Positions 43,201 to 52,173 of a DNA stretch of 64,000 bases are shown here, piece after piece. Numbering within the stretch: the stretch's first letter is position 1; the number at the start of each line of letters is the position of its first letter. Below the pieces are notes generated by a model. It had not been told where the DNA came from. It did not search any database and saw only the letters and a program-made list of their open reading frames with translations. The stretch covers positions 6,572,001 through 6,636,000 of the forward strand of contig JAGPXD010000002.1 of assembly GCA_020746995.1 (NCBI GenBank), given 5' to 3'. The DNA is from Plectosphaerella cucumerina. Lineage: Eukaryota; Ascomycota; Sordariomycetes; Glomerellales; Plectosphaerellaceae. The position numbers were made by a program, and so were the translations under genes.

Positions 43201-43679
43201 GAGGGACGTGGAGGGCTGGATCATGATCGAGTTCCGTCCAGCCGCTGTACCTACGCTAAAGCAGGAGCCTGTACAGAGTACCTAAAGATCAGAACCACCT
43301 CAGGTACGTGGTGGGTGCGTGCGGCGTTCTCCCCCGCCTGGCTCCACACCAACCCCCCCGGCCCACACCTGGCTGTCTCGGTGGCAGACACTGGCCGCTG
43401 CAGTGTCAAGTGTGTGGTGTTTCCAAAAGACTCCGACAGGCGATGCCATTTTTGAACTCACCGATCCCTGCACGTGCCTCGTGCCTGGCCGTTCCTGTTC
43501 AACCCCGGCCCCTCCCACCCAGGCCACCCCTCTGAGATGATCCACCACACCACCCTCTCTCCCCTCCTCCTCAGACACCCATCTTGAAGTTCCGCTCTTT
43601 GAGCAACCTGAACGGCTTGGGCTCTTCTGCAAGTGCCCCTCGATTCCGCGGGTGCCCCCCTCCTCGAATTCCATCCCCA

Positions 43680-43700
43680 CCGCCGCCGCCGCCGCCGCCG
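43680..43700 (+). repeat. (CCG)7 microsatellite
   Basis: Seven perfect CCG units in a C-rich stretch about 860 nt upstream of the membrane-protein start codon. Confidence 0.85.
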
Positions 43701-44557
43701 CCCCTAATTCCACCGTCCTGCGACCTCCGTAGGTCCACGACGCACCACGACGCACCGATGGTTGCGACGCACCCTCCCGCACGACATGGTGCAGCAGCTA
43801 AAGCCTGCCCACGTCTCCGTAGTGCAGCCCCCCAGTACAAGTACCTTACTTACAGACAAGGACTGGGGTTATCTTCCAGGAGGGTGCGGGATATTCCCGT
43901 GCACTGACCATACCACGCCCCGCACGATTGGCGGGCTGGCGGGCTGGCTGGCTGTCTCTGGCTGGGATGAGATGGGATGGGATGGTCGGGAGGCTTGTCA
44001 ATCCGTCCATCTTGAACCTGCTCGTGCGCCCCAGAGCTTGTGGTAGCATCGGATGCACGCAGCAGAAGCGCAGAGGTACCGCACCACACCACACACACAC
44101 ACGCACAACGTACCACGCGCAGCCATGACGACTAGCCGTCTCGCTATGATGGGTACCGACCCCGGCCGCCCTCGATGCCTCGATATATAGGGACCGACAG
44201 CCGCCCACCCCCCTCTGGTCGAGATTCCCGAATCGGTCCTGCACTCGGTCCCCGGCCTTGTCTGTGTCGCCACCAACCACGCCCTATCTCCTCCTTGGGG
44301 CTTATCTGGCAGGTCAACTACTCATTCACTGTACACGGCTTACTTCACTTCGCTTCGCTTCCACCCATCCTGGCCGTGCTTGGGTACGACTTCACGTCCA
44401 TACCCAGCCTCCTTTTACACACACACACCGGCCGCCTTCTCTTCCCGGCCTTGGAGCTGCCCATCGGCGCCCAGGCATGTGGTGACACTTGCCCTTTTCA
44501 CTTCCCTTCTCCCCGAGGGTCCCCTCCAACCCTCACTCTCTTCGCTTCTTCATCACC

Positions 44558-45460
44558 ATGACCTTCGCTCCCGCAGACCAGTCTTCCACCGTCAGTGATC
44601 CCGTCGGCGGCGGAAGATCTGAGGATGCCGGCCGGTCCAACAGGGGCGACCAGACCCTCGCCATCGCCTTGAGCACCGCTCTCTCCGTCCTTGCAGTCGT
44701 CATCATCGCCGGCAGCGTCTTCATCTGCTGTCGATATCGCCAGGGCCGCCTCCCTTTTATGAAGCGCGGTGTCACGCCCATCGACGACGAGGAGATCGAA
44801 TCATGGAAGCGAAAGGACCAGATGGAGACAACATTCAACGACGACAAGCCCCCAACCATGCACAAGAAGCATGCCTCGACCACATCGCTGAGGAAGCCGC
44901 CAAGCGTCGTAGTCTATCACAACCAGCACCACGAGTGGCCAGCCATGGAGAACATCTCTCCCCGCTCCGCCGTCTCAAACTGCAACGGCAGCAAGAAGAG
45001 CGTCGAGATCCCCCAGACGCCCGTGCTGGCCCGCGCCCCCAACGCCCGCCCCGGCCTCACCGACGAGTGCGTGCAGGGTGACGACGCCTTCCTGCCCAGC
45101 CCCAAGCGGAAACCGTCTCGCCTCTCCAAGTACCCACCAAACGCATCCGCAACCGCCACTCGGGGCCATGGAAGGACCTTGAGCACCCGGAGCAGCTTCA
45201 GCTTCGGTGGCAGTATCCGCGACCAATGGTTCGGACAAGGTTACGCTACAGACACCGAACTCTCCCCGAGGTCGTCCCATGACAACCTCGCCTTCCAGAG
45301 GACGACCACCTCCTCCGAAGTCGACAGGACCCATGGTCACCACCGCGTGTACTCGTCATCAGACATTCCCCCGAGGCTGTCTCTTGACGAGGTGTACTTC
45401 GGAGGACTATCGCCTCGGCCGATCGTGCCCAGCTCGGAGATTGGGCGGGCAATTGGCTGA
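44558..45460 (+). CDS. Single-pass membrane protein of unknown function (apparently frameshifted 3' end)
   Basis: The frame runs from ATG 44558 (CACCATGACC) to TGA 45458-45460, 300 aa. I do not recognise a named family. A short extracellular or luminal N-terminus of about 35 residues precedes one hydrophobic segment at about 36-57 (LAIALSTALSVLAVVIIAGS). Then come CC and basic residues, as expected for a type III or tail-in topology. The cytosolic part has GVTPIDDEEIESWKRKD, which looks like a conserved motif, followed by Ser/Pro/Arg-rich sequence. Directly past the stop, the +1 frame continues as plausible protein (EVPRNFPEFNIIAEQRLLSV, then MDMWSTMPLTP) to a TGA at 45888-45890. The true product may therefore be about 140 residues longer. 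See findings. Confidence 0.6.
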   Translation: MTFAPADQSSTVSDPVGGGRSEDAGRSNRGDQTLAIALSTALSVLAVVIIAGSVFICCRYRQGRLPFMKRGVTPIDDEEIESWKRKDQMETTFNDDKPPTMHKKHASTTSLRKPPSVVVYHNQHHEWPAMENISPRSAVSNCNGSKKSVEIPQTPVLARAPNARPGLTDECVQGDDAFLPSPKRKPSRLSKYPPNASATATRGHGRTLSTRSSFSFGGSIRDQWFGQGYATDTELSPRSSHDNLAFQRTTTSSEVDRTHGHHRVYSSSDIPPRLSLDEVYFGGLSPRPIVPSSEIGRAIG

Positions 45461-47163
45461 AGTACCACGCAACTTTCCGGAATTCAACATCATCGCGGAG
45501 CAGAGGCTCCTATCCGTGATGGATATGTGGTCAACGATGCCACTTACACCATCACGAGAGCCTGCTCTTGCGTCATCAAACGCCTCTAGTGGATCATCCA
45601 CCGGCGACTTGTCGACTGAGAACCAAGGCAGACGGCAACATGAAGGCACACTTCGAGCCTCTGGCATCTCGTCGACGAAGTGGCTGGCACATAGCACATC
45701 GAATGAGGCATTGTGCCAAGCGCCAGCGCAAGACCCGGCGACAACGACTGATCGCCGACGACATCAGATGGCCTATCCCACAAAGACGAGGCCTCTGGGA
45801 CTGTCTGCTGCGGTTGGGGGGCCATTCTCTCCGGGTGTTCCGCTTGGGAATGCTGCAGGTTCTGGCTGGGCGCGTGGAGGAATGAACTGAGCTGTGGTCG
45901 CTGCTGGACGACACAGGAGACAAGACTGAACTGCCAACTGATGGCTGGGCACCAATACCTGCCCTTATGACTTATGAGACCCCTCTTTCTAGCCTTTTTT
46001 TTTTTTGTTCATACCAGATACCACACCATCATTTTAGGCCACTTAGGTGCCTCATGAGAACTCGATTTTTACTGCCTTGTCCCTCTACTCGCATTGAAGT
46101 TTGATGAAGCACCAGCCTAGATGCTACGATACCGATTGATACGAAGCACATCGCGTGACCTTCAGCTGATCGGCAGGTCCCAGATCGCTGAAGATCCGAG
46201 GCAACGTGGAGACGGCGATCAGGATTTTTTTCACATCACCAGCGAGCACGAGTCCGAGCTCGGCCCAAGGCACCACCGGGAAATGTTGGACGACGGCGGG
46301 GTGTTCGCGAACAGAGCGCGCCCGTCATCGGGCAGCCACGGACATCTAGATGGCGGGCAAAGTCAAAACCAGAAGCCCGCCATCCGATCATTATGCGATG
46401 CGGAAAGGTTCGTCAATCGGATGAAATGAAACGTGAAGGATGGCAGAAAGGCTCCCCCAAGGCGGTCTGCTGAGCCATCGTGACGTGAGAGGGGGTTTCA
46501 GCGCGAAAAATCTCCATGTACATGGTGCCCACCTCGTCGATTCTGCCTCGCCTCACCCCCGCATCTCTTGGTGGTAAGTAGGAAGATCAACATATGGCCT
46601 GTTCGTCCGTCAACTCGAACTTGCAAAGACCCATGGACGGGTCTGTACCGGTGTTGCAAGCGTGGTGCACGAGCGGTAGTCGGAGTCTTCCATGTACCGC
46701 GGTACTGTACCGCGGTACTGTACCGCGGTACCTGCGCCACGAGGGTGCTTCGATTTTCAACTGGCCTGCATCAGCCACCAGCGCCGCCCACTACCCGTAC
46801 ATGGGGGGTAGCGTTAGCTCACCGACTCACTGCCACTTGGTAGGCAATCAATGCGCCACACGAGAAACGTCGCGCCTTCACGCGACGAACCTCGAGAGTC
46901 TTCGAAATCGCCATCCGGACTATCCCATCCGTCACTGAACGCACCAACGCCGCACCACCCCGCCATCTCGAAACAGCCTGCTAGACCGTGATCATCCACC
47001 AGGGTGGTCGACTTGGACGTTGTGCCGATTCGGAGAGCCATCTCCATCTCTCCCAACGACAGCAGACGTCAGGTAGTAAATCTCCGACGTCTCTTGGACA
47101 CGCGCGTCGTCCCAACACCCGCGGAACAAGTGGACGCTCTGTTCGTGCGAGACCTGTCCAGCC
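45461..47163. other. Intergenic region upstream of DPB4
   Basis: The first 430 nt are open in the +1 frame relative to the preceding gene and may be coding or former coding sequence. Further on there is a T-rich tract near 45995-46006 and the palindromic tandem repeat at 46694-46731. The remainder up to the DPB4 ATG shows nothing recognisable. Confidence 0.5.
46694..46731. repeat. Three tandem copies of a 12-bp palindrome
   Basis: GTACCGCGGTAC occurs three times with a period of 13 bp, separated by a single T (46694-46705, 46707-46718, 46720-46731). All copies are identical. Each unit is a perfect inverted repeat, so the array could bind a dimeric regulator or form small cruciforms. It lies about 430 bp upstream of the DPB4 start codon. 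Confidence 0.92.
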
Positions 47164-48352
47164 ATGCCGCCCAAAAAGAGTGAGCAGCCTCGTAGGAGCG
47201 ATGTCTCGACCGCTCGCTTCGAGGTCATGGAGGAGGATGCGCCAGCCCATCCTGGGCCCGCCACAGAAGAGCCCCGGCCGTCGGCGAGCGTGTTAACTGG
47301 CCCGGCTTTCGTGGTTTCCGACGGCAAGACCGGTTCCGCATCCAGGACTTCTCCGGGGCACGAGGAGAAGAAGGACAAGGACAAGGAGGCCGAGAAGAAG
47401 GATAAGACCGATAAGGACGCCGTTACCATCGAGGTAGGGAGATCCCACGGGGCTTGGGGGTGACGAACAACGGGACTGACAAGACGACAGGACCTGACCT
47501 TGCCGAAATCCATCATCGCACGGCTCGCCAAGGGTGTGTTGCCGCCAAACACGCAGATCCAGGCCAACGCCATCATGGCGCTGAACAAGAGCGCAACGGT
47601 CTTTATTAGCTACCTTGCGTCACAGTGAGTCTCTCCACGTGCGCGTAGTCCTCTGTGTGCTGACACGGAACCTGCTAGTGCCAATGAGAACACCATGGAC
47701 CGCAACAAGTCAACCATCATGCCCGACGACGTCTTCAAGGCCCTCCACGACACCGAGTTCTCTTTTCTGGTGGAGCCACTCAAGGCCGAGTACGAGAGTA
47801 TGCTCTCTTTCTCCATCCACCCGGGTCCAGCGAGACACCGGCCCCCTCTTCACCACATGCAACTGACGTTTTTCAGAATTCGCTAGCGACAAGTCCAACA
47901 AGCGTAAGAACTACCGGGCCAGCAAGAAGACCTCTACCGAGGACGACTCCCAAATGGCCGACGTGTCCACCAACCCCGGCGGCCCCGACGACACGGTCAT
48001 GACGACAGCCAGCGGCGGCCCAGACAGCACCCCAGGCCCGTCGAGAGACGAGCCGCGAACCAAGAAGGCCAAGATTGCCGCCGCCGCCGGCGTGGGAGCC
48101 GCTGCCGGGGTTGCTGGCGCTGCAGCCGCGGCCGACGGGGATGAGGACGTCGACGACAACGAGACGGAACCGGAGGACCATCCCGCCGATCACGAGGACG
48201 ACGAAGAAGACGAGGACGAGCAGGATGATGCCGAGGAAGAAGACGAGGAGGAGAATGGTGACGAAACCGCAGGCGAGGGCTCACAGGGCGAGGAGGATGG
48301 CGTCCAAAGGGCCGAGGAGGATGAGGCGCTCGACGGTGATGACAGTGATTAG
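47164..48352 (+). CDS. DPB4: Histone-fold protein Dpb4 (DNA polymerase epsilon / CHRAC subunit)
   Basis: This histone-fold subunit pairs with Dpb3 in polymerase epsilon and with a partner in ISW2/CHRAC-type remodellers. Four exons (47164-47433, 47491-47624, 47679-47797, 47877-48352) give 332 aa, all junctions in phase. The fold spans exons 2-3: DLTLPKSIIARLAKGVLPP, then ALNKSATVFISYLASHANE, then STIMPDDVFKALHDTEF. FLVEPLKAEYEKFASDKSNK follows. The N-terminal 90 residues are charged with a KDKDKEAEKKDK patch. The C-terminal 150 residues are Ala-rich (an AAAAG/GAAAG patch), then almost entirely Asp/Glu. Yeast Dpb4 is 196 aa, so both tails are extensions. An NF-YB-type CCAAT factor is the alternative, but the LTLPKS..ARLAKG core favours Dpb4. 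Confidence 0.88.
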
Positions 48353-49868
48353 TTGAGTGAATGACATGCAAATGCAGATCTTCCGCATCTTCGGACGTGA
48401 CTCGAAGTATATGCGTTGACATAATGCGCTGGACGGTGCAGGCACTCAGCTGTGCCCGTCAACCTGATCCAGATCACAGACTCAACACCAAAGCAAAGTA
48501 CGAAGATTTCTTGCCCGACTTGGTATCGAGGCTACCAATGTATATAAAACGTATGCTATGTTGGAAAGAAAATTCTTCCGGCGAGACATCTTGCATGTGG
48601 CTTTTTGAATTGTGTCGACCACTCCATGTGTGTCCTAGTCTCGTTGGTAAGAATAATGTGAGATGCTAAGCTATCCAATGGAAGAGGAATAGTTTGGTAC
48701 GCTGCAGCTATGGCCAAGGACATATGGACGCTCCCTGGACTACAAAGTCCCATCAGAAAAAAACCTGCTGATTTGGGTGGTTGTTCGCCCAAACACAGCT
48801 CCCAAACATGACCAAAATGATAAAGCTAAAAAATGCAACACACACCGCCCGCATCACCGACGGGATGTCTTGCTAGCATTCACAGCATGCAAATGTCGCA
48901 GCGGCTCCGGTCTGTAGTGCGCGACCCAGATCGCCATGGACTCGCAAAGAGCTTCTAACTCGCAAGTCGGCGACGACCGCGCCCAGTCACGTACATCAGG
49001 CCAGTCACATACTCCAGGAACCAAGCAAGAGGAACAGGCAAATTCAGCTAACGAAAAGGTATCCAATGCAGCAGAGAATCCGAATCCACCCAAAACGAAG
49101 CGAAGAGGAGAGAAGTTCAGGTGCCATCCAAGTCGAAAGATTCGCAAAATGCCTTTGCAAAATCCAGCAGCGGAGCACCAACAAGGTGCAGGGCATCAAG
49201 CCCCAAAGCAGAGGAGCATCTGCCCTCCCAGAAATCGCCAGCGAGAGAAAAAGCAGAACTCCTTCCATGCTGCGAAGCCCGGGCCCAATGAACCGATTCC
49301 CAGCATGCGCAAAGAGTCCACCATCCACGCCGGAGTCATAACAATAGTGCCAACGTCCAAAATCCCAGAACCGAAGGGAATGTATATAGTCCCGATGACT
49401 GAAACCCTGGCCGAGCCTGAACCCCGAATTAGTCTGCCTCGCGTGTGCAGGTACGCGGGAGCGTCCGTCTCCCGCTGTCCCTGCTGTACGCAACTTGTCC
49501 TGGCCTCAATCAGAGAACGCAGGCCAGGAGACCAAGCAAGAAACCCAAGTGGCTCAATAACACAAGACAAGAAGAAGAAAAAGAAGACGACGGAGAAGCC
49601 CAGCGCGATGGTATCGGGAGAGTGCAAGTTTGCAAACTGGTGCAAGGAAAGGTTGAAAGGAGAATTGGCACGGGCTGCATATTTGAGTCCCTGTGACTAT
49701 CGTGTTCCGGAGGAAAGTGTTCAAAGAGGCCGTGGCGGGACCGACAGACAGTTCGGCAACGTGGCCAACTTGTGTGGTCCCGCCTGCCAGCATGTACGGT
49801 GTCTATGTCGGCCATTCGCAGATGGCGAGCTTTGGCAGGAGAGGTGCCGCCTCGTCGACCAAGGCCGA
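48353..49868. other. Convergent spacer, DPB4 / RSC7
   Basis: About 1.5 kb between converging stops, AT-richer than the exons. It contains a 328-codon plus-strand ORF (48936-49922, listed separately) whose end overlaps the RSC7 terminus in antisense. Otherwise it is likely 3' UTR sequence. Confidence 0.45.
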
Positions 49869-49922
49869 CTACTGTGGCTGGTTTGCCCACCACTGGTTCG
49901 CAGGAGACTGCTGCTGACCTGA
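48936..49922 (+). CDS. Unrecognised long ORF antisense to the RSC7 3' end, doubtful gene
   Basis: This is a 328-codon frame with a strong start context (CGCCATGGA). The first 60 residues are hydrophilic and Ser/Gln/Asn-rich, then Lys/Arg-rich, as in a disordered nuclear protein. The second half, with scattered Cys and Arg, looks less protein-like. It overlaps the RSC7 terminal codons on the opposite strand by about 54 nt. No domain is recognised. Third-position GC looks lower than in neighbouring genes. It could be a lineage-specific gene, a non-coding antisense transcript, or chance. Confidence 0.2.
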   Translation: MDSQRASNSQVGDDRAQSRTSGQSHTPGTKQEEQANSANEKVSNAAENPNPPKTKRRGEKFRCHPSRKIRKMPLQNPAAEHQQGAGHQAPKQRSICPPRNRQREKKQNSFHAAKPGPNEPIPSMRKESTIHAGVITIVPTSKIPEPKGMYIVPMTETLAEPEPRISLPRVCRYAGASVSRCPCCTQLVLASIRERRPGDQARNPSGSITQDKKKKKKTTEKPSAMVSGECKFANWCKERLKGELARAAYLSPCDYRVPEESVQRGRGGTDRQFGNVANLCGPACQHVRCLCRPFADGELWQERCRLVDQGRLLWLVCPPLVRRRLLLT

Positions 49923-52173
49923 CCAGCCTTGGCTTTGGCTGGAGCCTGCTGGGTTGGGCTGGGGAATGTAGCCTCGGGGCGTCTGCTGTTCGTTCGGGTA
50001 CATCTGCTGCTGGCTGGAACCGTAGCTTTGGCCCATGCCCGGCATTCCCGAGAACTGCATGCCTGGCTGCATCGAGCTTCCCGAATGGCGAAGCTGCGGT
50101 GCGGGCGGCTGTGCAGGGTGTGGCGGCTGGTTCTGGGTGGTGTAGCCAGAGTAACTGTGTGGCGGGTTCTGAGCCGCCTGGGGCCACATCTGTCCAGAGG
50201 AGCTGGGGTAATGGTAGCTCTGGGTCGCCTGAGGAAGAGTACCGGCGGTGACAGAGCCTACAGCAAAATTCCCAGTCAGTAACGCTACACGATGAGGGAG
50301 GGAACACTGATGCATACCTCTCATGGGGGCCTGGCTGATTGGATTCTGCGCATGGATGGACTGCGAGTAAGGGGGGTTGGTCATCATCAGCTGAGGGCTC
50401 TGGCTGGAAACAAGACTCGGCTGAGGCATGCTCCCGGGAGTAGCGTGGGGAGACTGCGCAGCAGCACGGCTTGTGGGTGCGGCCGGGTCGCTGCTAGTCG
50501 TCCCGATTGCCTGGCTCAGGCTGGCGGACTGCGGCTGCTCGTGAGGTCGTCTCCATGCGTTCTGGCTCCACTCGTGACGCAACTCGCGGCTTTGGTTGAC
50601 CTGTCGGTTGTACTCGGCGGCGTGGTGCGCCTGAGCATTCACCTCGCCCACCGGGGCTGGCCGGGTTTGGTCCTGGTACGGGGGTCCGGTGATCTCTTGC
50701 CGTGGGCCGCCCTTGAAGTTGGCGCTGTAGTCGCGGGGCCTGTTGTCACTGAGATCTGCTCCGAGGGTTATCATGGGCATCCTGGTGGTTCCTGATGTTG
50801 GCGCTCCAAGCATACCTGGCTGGACGAGTTGAGGTTGTTGCGGGCCACCTGGGAACTGTCCGGGGGCGTTGCTGTAGACGATCTCACCCTGGGGAGCACC
50901 CAGCATAACCTGGTTCTGGGCCTCGGCGGCTTCTCGGGCTCTCGCCTGACCTGGACGCTTCTCGCCAGCGAGGTCCGCCTCGGTGAAGCCTTGCTTGCGG
51001 GCCTTGTTCTCCCAGTAGTCGTCTCGAACTCGTCGTCCGCCTTCGATGACGCGACTGCCGAACTGCCGGAACATGGACCGCGCCGTGACGATGGCAATCT
51101 GCCGAGACCGGTAGGAGAAGGGTAGAATCTCCTGTGCTACAAGGTCGTCCTTCTCTGCCTGGCTGGCGATGATCTTGTACAAGGACCGGTTCTTGTTGAA
51201 CAATAGGTAAGAATCCCGGTAGCTCAGCACCCTCGCGCACTCGGTGGCCAGCATGAAAAGCTTGTCGCCTCGGTTCGGAACAAGGAACGTCCGAACGCGG
51301 TATGTGCGTCCGCCGAGAAGCGTGCCGTTGGCCATGACCTTCTTCTCTCCGCACTCATCGGATTCGCGGGGAAGGTATTCATCGCCGGTCGCATTCAGCT
51401 GATCCGTCGTGTGGTCTCGGACGGTGGGTAGCGCCTTCAGAGTCTGCGTCTTGGTCGGGGTGGTCTTGGGTGGCGGGGACGCCTGTGTGGGCGCATAGGC
51501 GGCGCCCTGGCCCGGCAGCGGCGCATTCGGGTTCTGAGGGGTTTGGGGAGGCGGGATGGCTTGAGGAACACTCGACATGGTTGCCTGGCCCGCAGGCTCG
51601 GGGATGCTTCCGGAAGTTCTGGGTTTCATTGGTTTCCCGCGTTTTCTAGGGTTGGAGTCACCTGTCGCAGCCTCGTGGTCAGCGCGTTGTTCGCGGGGCA
51701 TCATCGAGTTCCGACAGCGCAGTCGCGGCGGGAACTGAGTGCGCATGAATGCGCACGCAATCAAGGAAAAGAGGGTGTAAGATCGCGACATACCGTTGTT
51801 ACCGGGAATCGCGCGCTGGTGTTGATCCGGGGATCTGCTTCGCTTGATACCACGGGCAGCGTTCAGACGTTCTGTCGTTCGAGAGTTGTCAGTGTCGCGC
51901 CGGAGAGTGTGTGCGGGGTTCGGTGGCGGCGAGCCGGTGAAGACACTGGCATGCGCAGCATCTACAAGCAGCGGAATGTTGTTGTTGTTTTGGTGGTCGA
52001 GTATGCGACACTTGCGGGAATCACGGGTGGGTGGACAGGGAGGGAGAAGGGGTGGTGAGGGGCTTGGGGAGGTAGGGTGTGGAGCGAACGGGAGTGCGAA
52101 ACGTACCAGCAGAGGTAAGTGCAGCAGGATTGATAGTGCCACTGTCAGCGCCGTTTGGCTGTGCTGAGTACAT
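49869..52173 (-). CDS. RSC7: RSC/SWI-SNF chromatin remodelling subunit Rsc7/Swp82 family
   Basis: This is an accessory subunit of the RSC or SWI/SNF remodelling complex. Four exons (52173-52107, 51871-51794, 51661-50318, 50257-49869) give 625 aa, every junction in phase. The first exon encodes MYSAQPNGADSGTINPAAL. A 235-nt intron then joins it to ERLNAARGIKRSRSPDQ. The family domain follows: NGTLLGGRTYRVRTFLVPN, KLFMLATECARVLSYRDSY, NRSLYKIIASQAEKDDLV and ILPFSYRSRQIAIVTARSMF. The C-terminal 350 residues are Gln/Pro/Ser-rich and disordered, a common transcription-coactivator style. The start is chosen because it is the only upstream ATG exon that splices in phase. It diverges from DIS3 across 7 kb. 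Confidence 0.85.

Larger units (their letters stand above)
38327..44557. other. 6.2-kb gene-poor region between SLD3 and the membrane-protein gene
   Basis: I find no protein domain, RNA gene or mobile-element gene here. Contents noticed: a 17-base G run (40249-40265), a (CCG)7 tract (43680-43700), an (AC)6 tract (44091-44102), and CT-rich sequence over the last 300 nt before the next ATG. ORFs of up to about 195 codons are present but look random. Confidence 0.45.

Noticed and set aside
49196..49645. Hydrophobic minus-strand ORF that could pass for a membrane protein
   Set aside because: Hydrophobicity follows from a T-rich minus strand (likely RSC7 3' UTR). Several frames of the same stretch look equally hydrophobic.
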